A DNA stretch of 64,000 nt from NCBI RefSeq assembly GCF_004361815.1, contig NZ_SNWA01000001.1, positions 1,860,001-1,924,000 of the forward strand, read 5' to 3'. Positions 1-9,128 of the stretch are shown piece by piece. The notes under the pieces were generated by a model, which was not told the DNA's origin, did no database searches, and saw only the letters and a program-made list of their open reading frames with translations. This stretch comes from Paraburkholderia sp. BL10I2N1. GTDB lineage: Bacteria > Pseudomonadota > Gammaproteobacteria > Burkholderiales > Burkholderiaceae. The translations under genes were made by a program, and so were the position numbers. The stretch's first letter is position 1. Each line of letters opens with the position of its first letter.

Positions 1-993
1 GCGGGCCTCGCCCACTTCGGCACGCTCGGCGACAAAGCGCATCCGGTCGAAATTCATGTTCGCGCCCGAGGTGACCGCGATCAGCGTCTGGTTTTCGATC
101 CCTTCGCGTTCCGTGTACTGCTTGGCGCCCGCCACCGCCAGCGCGCCCGCCGGTTCGAGCACGCTGCGGGTGTCCTGGAAGACGTCCTTGATCGCGGCGC
201 ACAGGGCGTCGGTATTCACCAGCAGCACTTCGTCGAGATACGCGCGGCACAGGCGGAAGGTTTCCTCGCCGACCAGCTTCACCGCGGTGCCGTCCGAAAA
301 GAGGCCCACCTCGGTCAGCGCGATGCGCTCCCCGGCTTTCAGCGACTGCGCCATCGCGCAGGAATCCTCGGTCTGCACGCCGATCACCCTGATCTCGGGC
401 CGCACCGCCTTGACGTAAGCGGCCACGCCCGCCGCGAAGCCGCCGCCGCCGATCGGCACGAAGATCGCGTGGATCGGGCCCTGATGCTGGCTCAGGATTT
501 CCATCGCCACGGTGCCCTGGCCGGCGATCACGTACGGATCGTCGAACGGGTGGACGAAGGCGAGGCCGCGCTCCTCCTGAAGCTTCACGGCATGCGCGTA
601 GGCGTCGCTATACGATTCGCCGGCCTGCACGACTTCGACCGTCGGGCCGCCGTGGGCGCGCACCGCGTCGACCTTCACCTGCGGCGTCGTCACCGGCACC
701 ACGATGATCGCCTTCACGCCAAGCCGTGCCGCCGACAGCGCCACACCCTGCGCATGGTTGCCCGCCGACGCGGTGATCACGCCGCGCTGCAGCGCGTCGG
801 CCGGCAGATTCACCATCTTGTTGTAGGCGCCGCGCAGCTTGAACGAGAAAACCGGCTGATTGTCCTCGCGCTTCAGGTACACCGGATTGCGTAGCCGCGC
901 CGACAGATTCGGAGCATGTTCGAGCTCCGTCTCGCGAGCCACGTCATAGACGCGGGCGGTCAGGGTTTTCTTGAGGTAGTCGTGGGAGGCCAT
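1..993 (-). CDS. ilvA: Threonine ammonia-lyase (threonine dehydratase), 5' part; C-terminus beyond window
   Basis: Cytoplasmic PLP enzyme that deaminates threonine to 2-oxobutanoate, the first committed step toward isoleucine. The 331 visible codons read from ATG at 993 (MASHDYLKKTL) to the window edge. I see the PLP-lysine region SFKLRGAYNKM (Lys about residue 52), the SAGNHAQG substrate/PLP loop and the glycine-rich phosphate-binding GGGGFAAG. The C-terminal ACT-like regulatory region that would mark the feedback-inhibited biosynthetic form lies outside the window, so biosynthetic versus catabolic type cannot be settled here; the biosynthetic form is the likelier. It is divergent from the DUF3683 gene across 511 bp. 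Confidence 0.93.
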   Translation of the reverse strand, partial: MASHDYLKKTLTARVYDVARETELEHAPNLSARLRNPVYLKREDNQPVFSFKLRGAYNKMVNLPADALQRGVITASAGNHAQGVALSAARLGVKAIIVVPVTTPQVKVDAVRAHGGPTVEVVQAGESYSDAYAHAVKLQEERGLAFVHPFDDPYVIAGQGTVAMEILSQHQGPIHAIFVPIGGGGFAAGVAAYVKAVRPEIRVIGVQTEDSCAMAQSLKAGERIALTEVGLFSDGTAVKLVGEETFRLCRAYLDEVLLVNTDALCAAIKDVFQDTRSVLEPAGALAVAGAKQYTEREGIENQTLIAVTSGANMNFDRMRFVAERAEVGEAR

Positions 994-1504
994 GCGGGAG
1001 GCGCACGAAGCGCTTTGCGGGACGGAAAAGGTTAATGATAGCGCCAACCGCCTCCGCTCTGGCCGCAGCCATACCTTTGCAGCGCCTTTGCCCGGCTTTT
1101 GCCTGTTCGTTTGGCCGACCGTCCGGTTGGCTTTCGCGTCTACGAAATGGATGGTCCGTACCAGTGCTTTATCCGTCGGGAGGGCGGTTGCAGCGCGATC
1201 CGACCTCCGGCGCGCACCCGGATCATGCGTTAGAATCCCATTTTGGAACAAGGATCGGAAGATGCACTGGCAGCCCCGGATCGACCATTTGATGCCCGCA
1301 CCGCGTGAGTCCCGTCCCGCGGCGCAGCGGCACGTCCGGCATGCACGATCGTGTAGCTGCTGAGCGCCGCGAGGCAGCCGATGTGTGTCGCCCGTCGTTC
1401 GTGCTTCGCTCACCAACAAAATTTCCAGAATTGCGCCCCACGCGCACCGTCGGCAGGCGCCTCACCTTTGAGCGCGCTTCGCTGACCCACCGAGTCGTCC
1501 AAAC
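994..1504. other. 511-bp divergent intergenic region, no gene recognised
   Basis: Short open frames here have no recognisable protein character. A TAGAAT hexamer at 1231-1236 could be a -10 element for the rightward gene, leaving a leader of about 270 nt, but no convincing -35 lies 16-18 nt upstream. I see no riboswitch core, long inverted repeat or T-rich terminator. Confidence 0.4.
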
Positions 1505-4500
1505 ATGAACGCACCTCAAGTCTTCGATCCGCACGGCGCCGCCGCCGCGGTGTCCCTCGATCTCGAACCGCGCCTGCGCGAAATTCCCTATAACTACACG
1601 TCGTTTTCCGATCGCGAAATCGTCATCCGCCTGCTCGGCGACGAAGCGTGGGCCGCGCTGGCCGAACTGCGCGCCGAGCGCCGCACCGGCCGCTCGGCAC
1701 GGATGCTTTACGAAGTGCTCGGCGATATCTGGGTCGTGCGCCGCAATCCGTACCTGCAGGACGACCTGCTCGACAATCCGAAGCGCCGCGCGCTGCTGAT
1801 CGAGGCACTCAACCACCGTCTGGCGGAGATCGAGAAGCGCCGCCGCGCCGATCTCGTCGAGCATGGCGACGAAGCCGGCGTGGATCGGGCGGCGAGAGTC
1901 GAGACGCTGGTCGCCGCGGCGCGCCGCGCGGTTGCGGATTTCGCCAGCGAGTTCGACAAGACCGCCGACCTGCGCCGCCGCGCGACGAAGGTGCTGGGCC
2001 GCCGGACACAAAAGGACAACATCCGTTTCGATGGGCTGTCGCGTGTCTCGCATGTCACGGATGCGACCGACTGGCGTGTCGAGTACCCGTTCGTCGTGCT
2101 GACACCGGATACCGAGGCTGAGATCGCCGGCCTGATCAAGGCCTGCTTCGAACTCGGACTGACGGTGATTCCGCGCGGCGGCGGCACGGGCTATACGGGG
2201 GGTGCTGTGCCGCTCACGCCGTTCGCGGCCGTCATCAACACCGAAAAGCTCGAACAGCTCGGCGCGGTCGAACTCACGGAACTGCCGGGCGTCCCGCGCA
2301 AGGTGGCGACGATTTTCTCAGGCGCGGGCGTTGTTACGCGGCGCGTCACGGAAGCGGCCGAACAGGCCGGCTATGTGTTCGCGGTCGACCCGACTTCGCT
2401 CGACGCATCCTGCATCGGCGGTAACGTCGCGATGAATGCAGGCGGCAAGAAGGCTGTGCTGTGGGGCACCGCGCTCGATAACCTCGCCTGGTGGCGCATG
2501 GTCGACCCGGAAGGGAACTGGCTCGAAGTCACGCGCCTCGACCACAACATGGGCAAGATTCACGATATTCCGGTCGCGCGCTTCGAACTGAAGTGGTTTG
2601 ACGGCGAGTACGCGCCGGGCGAAAAGCTCCTGCGCACGGAATGGCTCGACATCGAGGGCAAGCGCTTCCGCAAGGAAGGTCTCGGCAAGGACGTCACGGA
2701 TAAATTCCTGGCCGGCCTGCCCGGTATCCAGAAGGAAGGCTGCGACGGCCTCATCACGTCCGCGCGCTGGGTGCTGCACAAAATGCCGGCTCACACGCGT
2801 ACCGTTTGCCTCGAATTTTTCGGCCAGGCGCGCGATGCGATTCCGAGCATCGTCGAAATCAAGGACTACCTGTTCGAAACGTCGAAGCAGGGCGGCGCGA
2901 TTCTCGCGGGCCTCGAACACCTCGACGAGCGCTATCTGCGCGCGGTCGGCTACGCGACCAAGTCGAAGCGCAATGCGTTTCCGAAGATGGTGCTGATCGG
3001 CGACATCGTCGGTAACGATGCGGATGCGGTTGCGCACGCGACGTCCGAAGTCGTGCGCATGGCCAACGGCAAGAGCGGCGAAGGCTTCGTTGCCGTCAGC
3101 GCCGAGGCGCGCAAGCGCTTCTGGCTCGACCGCAGCCGCACCGCTGCGATCGCGAAGCACACTAACGCGTTCAAGATCAACGAAGACGTCGTGATTCCGC
3201 TCAACCGGATGGGCGAATACACGGATGGCATCGAGCGCATCAACATCGAGCTGTCGATCAAGAACAAGCTGCAGTTGATCGACGCGCTCGAAGCGTTCTT
3301 CAAGGGCGGCAAGCTGCCGCTCGGCAAGAGCGACGACGCAAATGAAATCCCGAGCGCGGAGCTCCTCGAAGATCGCGTGCAGCAGGCGCTCGATCTGCTG
3401 AAAAACGTGCGCGCGCGCTGGGAATTCCTGCGCGACAAGCTGGATCTGTCGCTGCGCGAGGCGCAGCATTATCTGGTCCAGCTCGGCTACGAGGCGCTCG
3501 CGGAGAAATTCGCGGACCGCGTCGATGCGCAGCCGGAAGCAACGGTTTTCCACGTGACGCAGGACCGTACGGTGCGGGTGTCGTGGAAGCAGGAGATTCG
3601 CGCCGAGCTTCGGCTGATCTTCAACGGCGGCGAATTCAAGCTGATCCTCGACGAGGCGCAGGCGATCCACAAGCAGGTGCTGCGTGGCCGCGTGTTCGTC
3701 GCGTTGCACATGCACGCGGGCGACGGCAATGTTCACACGAACATCCCCGTCAACTCCGACAACTACGAGATGCTGCAGGACGCTCACACGGCGGTCGCGC
3801 GCATCATGAAGCTCGCGCGCTCGCTCGACGGGGTGATTTCCGGCGAGCACGGCATCGGCATCACGAAGCTCGAGTTCCTGACCGAGGAAGAAATCGCTGA
3901 ATTCCGTGCGTACAAGCAGCGCGTCGACCCGCAAGGGCGCTTCAATGCAGGCAAGCTGCTCGCGGGCGCCGATCTGCGCAATGCGTACACGCCGAGCTTT
4001 GGGCTGATGGGTTACGAATCGCTCATCATGCAGCAGTCCGATATCGGCGCTATCGCCGATTCGGTGAAAGACTGTCTGCGCTGCGGCAAGTGCAAGCCGG
4101 TGTGCGCCACCCACGTGCCGCGCGCGAACCTGCTGTACAGCCCGCGCAACAAGATTCTCGCCACGTCGCTGCTGGTCGAGGCGTTTCTGTACGAAGAACA
4201 GACGCGCCGCGGTGTATCGATCAAGCACTGGGACGAATTCAACGATGTCGCCGACCACTGCACGGTCTGTCACAAGTGCGTGACGCCGTGTCCGGTGAAG
4301 ATCGACTTCGGCGATGTCACGATGAACATGCGCAACCTGCTGCGCAAAATGGGCAAGAAGAAGTTCAATCCGGGCAACGCGGCCGGCATGTTCTTCCTCA
4401 ATGCGACCAATCCGCAGACCATCAACCTTGCGCGCACCGCGATGATGGGCGTGGGCTACAAGGTGCAACGCCTCGGCAATGACGTGCTGAAGAAGTTCGC

Positions 4501-5617
4501 GAAGAAGCAGACGGCCCACCCACCCGCGACCACCGGCAAGCCGCCGGTTGTCGAGCAGGTGATCCACTTCATGAACAAGAAGATGCCGGGCAATCTGCCG
4601 AAGAAGACGGCGCGCGCACTGCTCGACATCGAAGACAACAAGATCGTGCCGATCATCCGCAACCCGAAGACGACCACGTCCGATTCGGAAGCGGTGTTCT
4701 ACTTCCCGGGCTGCGGCTCGGAGCGTCTCTTCTCGCAGGTCGGTCTCGCGACACAGGCAATGCTCTGGGAGGCAGGCGTGCAAACCGTGCTGCCGCCGGG
4801 CTATCTGTGCTGTGGTTATCCGCAGCGCGGTTCGGGGCAATTCGACAAGGCCGAGAAGATCGTTACGGATAACCGCGTGCTGTTCCATCGCGTGGCGAAC
4901 ACGCTGAATTACCTCGACATCAAGACGGTCGTGGTGTCGTGCGGCACGTGTTACGACCAGCTCGCCGGCTACGAATTCGAAAAGATTTTCCCGGGCTGCC
5001 GGATCATCGATATCCACGAATTTCTGCTTGAGAAGGGCATGAAGCTGGAAGGCGTGAGTGGGACGCGCTACATGTATCACGACCCCTGCCACACGCCGAT
5101 CAAGACGATGGACCCGGTGAAGCTCGTCAACGAGCTGATGGGCGCGGAGCACGACGGCTACCGGATCGAGAAGAATGATCGCTGCTGTGGCGAATCGGGC
5201 ACGCTTGCGGTGACGCGTCCGGACATCTCGACTCAGGTCCGCTTCCGCAAGGAAGAGGAGATACGTAAGGGCGCAGCGAAGCTGCGCGGTATCCCGCTCG
5301 TTGCAGAGGCCCGCGCGAATGCCATCAATCCGGCGAATGCGTCTGCGGGTGCCGCTGGTGCGCCCGATGGCCTGGCGATGAAGGCGGGCGATGGTTCCCG
5401 GCCCAATGGCGCGGGCGGTGCGAACGGCGCACCGGTCGTCAAGATCCTGACGAGCTGCCCATCCTGCCTGCAAGGCCTGTCGCGCTACAACGAAGACGCG
5501 GGCACCGAAGCCGATTACATCGTCGTCGAAATGGCGCGTCATGTGCTGGGCGAGGACTGGATGGCCGATTACGTCCAGCGTGCGAACAATGGCGGAATCG
5601 AGCGCGTGCTGGTTTAA
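1505..5617 (+). CDS. DUF3683-type FAD-linked oxidase / Fe-S oxidoreductase fusion (D-lactate or glycolate dehydrogenase-like)
   Basis: A 1370-residue fusion. The N-terminal part (about 1-190) looks like the DUF3683 region. A PCMH-type FAD domain follows (glycine-rich [11 protein letters not shown] near 223). Next is a FAD-oxidase C-terminal domain ([12 protein letters not shown] near 737, [13 protein letters not shown] near 779). A two-cluster ferredoxin-like segment has [11 protein letters not shown] near 857 and [12 protein letters not shown] near 918. Two cysteine-rich CCG modules end the protein (FPGCGSE near 1067, [21 protein letters not shown] near 1223, SCPSC). It therefore joins in one chain what GlcD and GlcF do as separate subunits. 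Likely role: oxidation of a 2-hydroxy acid with electron transfer to the respiratory chain; the substrate is unknown. An Ala/Gly-rich linker (about 1268-1312) interrupts the last CCG module. The HIT gene follows after 27 bp. Confidence 0.88.
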   Translation: MNAPQVFDPHGAAAAVSLDLEPRLREIPYNYTSFSDREIVIRLLGDEAWAALAELRAERRTGRSARMLYEVLGDIWVVRRNPYLQDDLLDNPKRRALLIEALNHRLAEIEKRRRADLVEHGDEAGVDRAARVETLVAAARRAVADFASEFDKTADLRRRATKVLGRRTQKDNIRFDGLSRVSHVTDATDWRVEYPFVVLTPDTEAEIAGLIKACFELGLTVIPRGGGTGYTGGAVPLTPFAAVINTEKLEQLGAVELTELPGVPRKVATIFSGAGVVTRRVTEAAEQAGYVFAVDPTSLDASCIGGNVAMNAGGKKAVLWGTALDNLAWWRMVDPEGNWLEVTRLDHNMGKIHDIPVARFELKWFDGEYAPGEKLLRTEWLDIEGKRFRKEGLGKDVTDKFLAGLPGIQKEGCDGLITSARWVLHKMPAHTRTVCLEFFGQARDAIPSIVEIKDYLFETSKQGGAILAGLEHLDERYLRAVGYATKSKRNAFPKMVLIGDIVGNDADAVAHATSEVVRMANGKSGEGFVAVSAEARKRFWLDRSRTAAIAKHTNAFKINEDVVIPLNRMGEYTDGIERINIELSIKNKLQLIDALEAFFKGGKLPLGKSDDANEIPSAELLEDRVQQALDLLKNVRARWEFLRDKLDLSLREAQHYLVQLGYEALAEKFADRVDAQPEATVFHVTQDRTVRVSWKQEIRAELRLIFNGGEFKLILDEAQAIHKQVLRGRVFVALHMHAGDGNVHTNIPVNSDNYEMLQDAHTAVARIMKLARSLDGVISGEHGIGITKLEFLTEEEIAEFRAYKQRVDPQGRFNAGKLLAGADLRNAYTPSFGLMGYESLIMQQSDIGAIADSVKDCLRCGKCKPVCATHVPRANLLYSPRNKILATSLLVEAFLYEEQTRRGVSIKHWDEFNDVADHCTVCHKCVTPCPVKIDFGDVTMNMRNLLRKMGKKKFNPGNAAGMFFLNATNPQTINLARTAMMGVGYKVQRLGNDVLKKFAKKQTAHPPATTGKPPVVEQVIHFMNKKMPGNLPKKTARALLDIEDNKIVPIIRNPKTTTSDSEAVFYFPGCGSERLFSQVGLATQAMLWEAGVQTVLPPGYLCCGYPQRGSGQFDKAEKIVTDNRVLFHRVANTLNYLDIKTVVVSCGTCYDQLAGYEFEKIFPGCRIIDIHEFLLEKGMKLEGVSGTRYMYHDPCHTPIKTMDPVKLVNELMGAEHDGYRIEKNDRCCGESGTLAVTRPDISTQVRFRKEEEIRKGAAKLRGIPLVAEARANAINPANASAGAAGAPDGLAMKAGDGSRPNGAGGANGAPVVKILTSCPSCLQGLSRYNEDAGTEADYIVVEMARHVLGEDWMADYVQRANNGGIERVLV

Positions 5618-5644
5618 TGGCACGGCCGACGTATCCATTCGGGG

Positions 5645-6079
5645 ATGATGATGGGTTGTGTATTTTGCCGTGAGGATGGCGGTGATGTGCTCTGGCAGGA
5701 TGACACACTGCGTGTCGTCCTCGCCGACGAACACGATTACCCGGGCTTTTGCCGGGTGATCTGGAACGCGCACGTCGCCGAGTTTTCGGATCTCGCCGCG
5801 GGCGAGCGCGACCGCGTGATGCGGGTCGTCTACGCAGTAGAGCGAGCGATGCGGCGCGTGATGCAACCGGTCAAGGTGAATCTCGCGAGTCTTGGCAACC
5901 AGGTGCCGCACGTGCATTGGCACGTGATTCCGCGTTTTTCCAACGACGCCCATTTCCCGCTGCCGATCTGGGCACCCCGTCAACGCACGGTGTCCGAGGT
6001 GCTGCTGTCTTCGCGCCGCGCGCAGGCAACGCTACTGCGCGAAGCGGTGCGCAACGAAATAGAACAGGCTTTGGCCTGA
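5645..6079 (+). CDS. HIT family nucleotide hydrolase/transferase
   Basis: Small HIT-fold protein of up to 144 residues. The histidine triad is visible in NQVPHVHWHVIPRF (H-x-H-x-H-x-x), whose central histidine is the nucleophile that attacks the alpha-phosphate of nucleotide substrates. An N-terminal CVFC pair is typical of zinc-binding HIT proteins. Three in-frame ATGs stand in a row (5645, 5648, 5651); the third gives MGCVFC and best spacing from the GGGG at 5641-5644, so the true start may be 5651. It lies between the DUF3683 and DUF971 genes with 27 and 7 bp gaps, suggesting one transcript. The substrate cannot be deduced. Confidence 0.9.
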   Translation: MMMGCVFCREDGGDVLWQDDTLRVVLADEHDYPGFCRVIWNAHVAEFSDLAAGERDRVMRVVYAVERAMRRVMQPVKVNLASLGNQVPHVHWHVIPRFSNDAHFPLPIWAPRQRTVSEVLLSSRRAQATLLREAVRNEIEQALA

Positions 6080-6086
6080 GGTCATC

Positions 6087-6512
6087 ATGAGCGGACTTAC
6101 TCCCGAGACGCCGGTCCCGACCGGCGTGGTCGTCCACGCGCTGTCGCGCGTGCTCGAACTTCAATATGCCGACGGCAACAGCTACCGCGTGCCGTTCGAA
6201 TTGCTGCGCGTCTATTCGCCATCTGCCGAAGTGCGCGGGCACGGTCCAGGTCAGGAAACGCTGCAGACCGGCAAGCGGGACGTGACGATCGTGTCGCTGG
6301 AAGGCGTGGGTAACTACGCGCTGCAGCCGACCTTCTCTGATGGCCATTCGACCGGCCTTTACTCCTGGGATCTGCTGTACGACATCGCCATCCATCAGGA
6401 TGAACTCTGGCGCGAGTATCTCGACAAACTTAAGGCGGCAGGCGTCGATCGCGACGCGCCGATGTCTGCCTCCGGCGCGGCGCACCGCGACGGGCACGGA
6501 CATTGCCACTGA
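6087..6512 (+). CDS. DUF971 domain protein (gamma-butyrobetaine hydroxylase N-terminal-like)
   Basis: 141 residues carrying the DUF971 fold (FELLRVYSPSAEVRGHGPGQ, then GNYALQPTFSDGHSTGLYSW), which resembles the N-terminal domain of gamma-butyrobetaine dioxygenase and also occurs in proteins linked to Fe-S assembly. There is no catalytic dioxygenase domain. The last ten residues, AHRDGHGHCH, are rich in histidine plus one cysteine, which looks like a metal-binding tail. It sits directly before ubiE (82 bp) and after the HIT gene (7 bp). Function is unproven; family call is confident, role is not. Confidence 0.87.
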   Translation: MSGLTPETPVPTGVVVHALSRVLELQYADGNSYRVPFELLRVYSPSAEVRGHGPGQETLQTGKRDVTIVSLEGVGNYALQPTFSDGHSTGLYSWDLLYDIAIHQDELWREYLDKLKAAGVDRDAPMSASGAAHRDGHGHCH

Positions 6513-6593
6513 ATCTGCATTCCACTGGTACGATGCGGCCCTGACTGCCGCGACATTGCGGCGCAACAAAGAATACGCGAAAGGACGAGCGCG

Positions 6594-7325
6594 ATGAGCA
6601 AAACCCACTTCGGCTTTCAGACAGTCGACGAACAGGAAAAAGCGAAGAAGGTGGCGGGTGTGTTCCACTCTGTCGCCACCAACTACGACCTGATGAACGA
6701 TCTGATGTCGGGCGGGTTGCACCGGGCGTGGAAGATTTTCACGATCGCCCAGGCGAATGTGCGTCCGGGCTTCAAGGTGCTCGACATCGCAGGCGGCACG
6801 GGCGACCTGTCGAAAGCCTTCGCGAAGCAAGCCGGCCCGACGGGCGAGGTCTGGCATACCGACATCAACGAATCCATGCTGCGTGTGGGCCGCGATCGTC
6901 TGATCGACAAGGGCATCATCACGCCCGCACTCCTGTGCGACGCCGAAAAGATCCCGTTCCCGGACAACTACTTCGATGTGGTGACCGTCGCCTTCGGCCT
7001 GCGCAACATGACGCACAAGGACATCGCGCTGGCGGAAATGCGCCGTGTGCTGAAGCCCGCCGGGCGGCTCCTGGTGCTCGAGTTCTCGAAAGTGTGGGAC
7101 CCACTTAAGAAGGCTTACGACGTATATTCATTCAAGGTGCTGCCATGGCTTGGTGACCACTTTGCGAAGGACGCCGAAAGCTACCGCTATCTGGCCGAAT
7201 CGATCCGCATGCACCCGGACCAGGAAACTTTAAAAACGATGATGGAAAAAGCTGGCCTCGATGGCGTCAAATATTACAATTTGTCAGCTGGTGTGGTAGC
7301 TTTACATGTGGGGACGAAATACTAG
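6594..7325 (+). CDS. ubiE: Demethylubiquinone/demethylmenaquinone C-methyltransferase
   Basis: 243-residue SAM-dependent methyltransferase that adds the C-methyl group in ubiquinone synthesis (and in menaquinone synthesis where present). Visible are the family opening [19 protein letters not shown], the SAM loop [17 protein letters not shown] near residue 60, [13 protein letters not shown] near 125 and the C-terminal [13 protein letters not shown]. Length is normal for the family. GAAAGGACG sits a few bases before the ATG as a Shine-Dalgarno sequence. It is the first gene of ubiE - Tim44-like - ubiJ - ubiB. Confidence 0.97.
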   Translation: MSKTHFGFQTVDEQEKAKKVAGVFHSVATNYDLMNDLMSGGLHRAWKIFTIAQANVRPGFKVLDIAGGTGDLSKAFAKQAGPTGEVWHTDINESMLRVGRDRLIDKGIITPALLCDAEKIPFPDNYFDVVTVAFGLRNMTHKDIALAEMRRVLKPAGRLLVLEFSKVWDPLKKAYDVYSFKVLPWLGDHFAKDAESYRYLAESIRMHPDQETLKTMMEKAGLDGVKYYNLSAGVVALHVGTKY

Positions 7326-7360
7326 CGTCCTAAATTATTGTTTTTAAAGGAAAGTGCAAA

Positions 7361-8362
7361 ATGTCCGATTCAAGTTTGTTATCTTCCCGTAAGAATTCGA
7401 GGTCATGGGCAAGGAGAATCGGACTGTTAGCCATGGTCGGCCTGATCATGGCGGGCACGCTCGCTTCTCTTGATGCGGAAGCGCGCCGCATGGGCGGTGG
7501 CCGAAGCTTTGGTCGGCAGTCAACTACGGCGCAACGTCAAACGACGCCGCCTGCCCAACCCGCACAACCCACCCAGCAATCCGCGCAGCCTGCGCAGCCG
7601 AAGCCGACGCCGGCCGCCGCGCCCACGCCTGCTCCCGCGCGTTCGCGCTGGCTCGGACCGATCGCGGGCCTCGCTGCCGGTCTCGGTATTGCGGCGTTGC
7701 TTTCGCATTTCGGCCTTGGCGAAGCGTTCGCCGGCGCGATGGCCAACTTCATCGTGATTGCGCTGATTGCCATGGTGGTGATCTGGCTGATCCGCAAGTT
7801 CGTCGCGCGCAGGCGCAACGCCGGCATGCCGGCGTACGCAGGCAGCGCCGGTTCGCCGACGCTCAACGCGGGCGGCACCGGCTACTCTCAGGAGCCGAGT
7901 TTCACGGCGCCGCCGTCGGGCCCGTATCTCGCTCCGCAGGGTAATCCGCTGACCACGCCGGACATCGCCGCGGCGCCAGCCGTGCCCGCGAACTTCGACG
8001 CGGAAGCCTTCGTGCGCAACGCGAAGGTTTACTTCGTGCGTCTGCAGGCCGCCTGGGACGTCGGCAACATGGAGGACATCCGCGAATTCACCACGCCGGA
8101 AATGTTCGCCGAGGTAAAGGTGGACCTCTCTTCGCGCGGTGCAGAGGAGAACCAGACGGACGTCGTGCAACTGAACGCCGAACTGCTGGGCGTCGAAGAC
8201 CGCGGCACTGAATATCTGGCGAGCGTGCGTTTCTCGGGCCTGATCCGCGAAACGGCCGGTGCAGCGGCCGAGCCGTTCGCGGAAATCTGGAACCTGTCGA
8301 AGTCGACACGCACCGGCGAAGGCTGGCTACTCGCCGGTATCCAGCAGGTCGCACAGCACTGA
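7361..8362 (+). CDS. Tim44-like domain membrane protein
   Basis: 333 residues. An N-terminal hydrophobic segment (about 23-41, GLLAMVGLIMAGTLASL) is followed by a Pro/Ala/Gln-rich stretch with repeated PAQP units (about 60-90), two further hydrophobic helices (about 96-115 and 125-146), a basic stop-transfer RKFVARRR, and a C-terminal Tim44/MRPL45-like domain (about 205-331, FVRNAKVYFVRLQAAWDVG onward). The family is related to the membrane-binding domain of mitochondrial Tim44. In bacteria its job is poorly defined. The gene lies 35 bp after ubiE and is followed by a terminator and then ubiJ and ubiB, so a link to membrane quinone synthesis is possible but only inferred. Confidence 0.9.
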   Translation: MSDSSLLSSRKNSRSWARRIGLLAMVGLIMAGTLASLDAEARRMGGGRSFGRQSTTAQRQTTPPAQPAQPTQQSAQPAQPKPTPAAAPTPAPARSRWLGPIAGLAAGLGIAALLSHFGLGEAFAGAMANFIVIALIAMVVIWLIRKFVARRRNAGMPAYAGSAGSPTLNAGGTGYSQEPSFTAPPSGPYLAPQGNPLTTPDIAAAPAVPANFDAEAFVRNAKVYFVRLQAAWDVGNMEDIREFTTPEMFAEVKVDLSSRGAEENQTDVVQLNAELLGVEDRGTEYLASVRFSGLIRETAGAAAEPFAEIWNLSKSTRTGEGWLLAGIQQVAQH

Positions 8363-8421
8363 ACCGTGATCGCTGGCTGTCCGGCATAGACAGTCATCCA
8401 GCGAACGGACGTTACAATAGG

Positions 8422-8456
8422 AACCCGCGCAGGCACATCGCCGGCGCGGGTTTTTC
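8422..8456 (+). terminator. Rho-independent terminator after the Tim44-like gene
   Basis: AACCCGCGC (8422-8430) pairs with GCGCGGGTT (8444-8452), followed by a run of T interrupted by one C. It ends 13 bp before ubiJ, so it separates ubiE-Tim44 from ubiJ-ubiB or attenuates read-through into them. A TACAAT hexamer just before the stem (8414-8419) could be a -10 for ubiJ. Confidence 0.75.
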
Positions 8457-8468
8457 TTTCCACTTCCG

Positions 8469-9113
8469 ATGACCCTCGCCGCCAAGCCCTTCGCTGCCGC
8501 CGTCAACCATCTGCTCGCCCGCGAATCGTGGGCACGCGAGCGCCTCGCTCCCTACGCTGGCAAAACCGCACGACTCTCCTGTCCTCCCGTCACCCTGATG
8601 CTCATGGTCCAGCCCGACGGCTGTCTCGCCGCCATCGAGGAACGTGAGGCCCAGCAGTTCGACGTCACAGTCTCGGTGCCGGGCGAGGCGTTGCCGGCCT
8701 TCCTGCAAGGCGGCCAGGCCGCGGTCATGAAGCATGTGAAGATCGAAGGCGACGCCGAATTCGCTACGGTCATCGCCAGGCTTGCCGAGCATCTGCGCTG
8801 GGAGCCGGAAGAGGATCTCGCGCGGCTGGTAGGCGATGCACCGGCTTCGCGGCTCGCGGCGCTGGCGCGCTCAGCCGGCGACCACGCGCGGCGGACGGGG
8901 CGCAATCTGCTCGACTCGGTCGCCGAGTATCTGCTCGATGAAAATCCGCAACTGGTTCGGCGTGCGGCGCTGGAAGATTTCAACGCCGAACTGGCGCGTG
9001 CACGCGATGCGCTCGCTCGCGTCGAGAAACGCGTCGAACGTCTTGAACAGAAGGTTGAAGCCCGCGGCGCCGATGCGTCGGGCGGCGCCGCCATGTCGCG
9101 CGGCACGCGCTAG
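8469..9113 (+). CDS. ubiJ: Ubiquinone biosynthesis accessory factor, SCP2 domain
   Basis: 214 residues. The N-terminal part (about 10-115) is an SCP2 sterol-carrier-like lipid-binding domain; the C-terminal 50 residues (DFNAELARARDALARVEKRV) are heptad-like and predict a coiled coil. UbiJ binds ubiquinone intermediates in its hydrophobic cavity and organises the soluble Ubi complex with UbiK. Position immediately before ubiB (9-15 bp) supports the assignment over a generic SCP2 protein. It has a Ser/Gly/Ala tail of no obvious function. Confidence 0.9.
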   Translation: MTLAAKPFAAAVNHLLARESWARERLAPYAGKTARLSCPPVTLMLMVQPDGCLAAIEEREAQQFDVTVSVPGEALPAFLQGGQAAVMKHVKIEGDAEFATVIARLAEHLRWEPEEDLARLVGDAPASRLAALARSAGDHARRTGRNLLDSVAEYLLDENPQLVRRAALEDFNAELARARDALARVEKRVERLEQKVEARGADASGGAAMSRGTR

Positions 9114-9128
9114 TCACCGGGCTTGACC

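Noticed and set aside
1035..1508. Several short frames in the ilvA/DUF3683 gap
   Set aside because: Overlapping on both strands, no domain, no ribosome-binding site.
2318..5983. Open frame of 1221 codons on the minus strand opposite the DUF3683 gene
   Set aside because: It is His/Arg/Asp-rich with no domain, and arises because high-GC codon use leaves the opposite strand without stops.
7541..7625. PAQP-rich repeats in the Tim44-like gene as a possible DNA satellite
   Set aside because: It is an in-frame low-complexity protein linker, not an independent DNA repeat.
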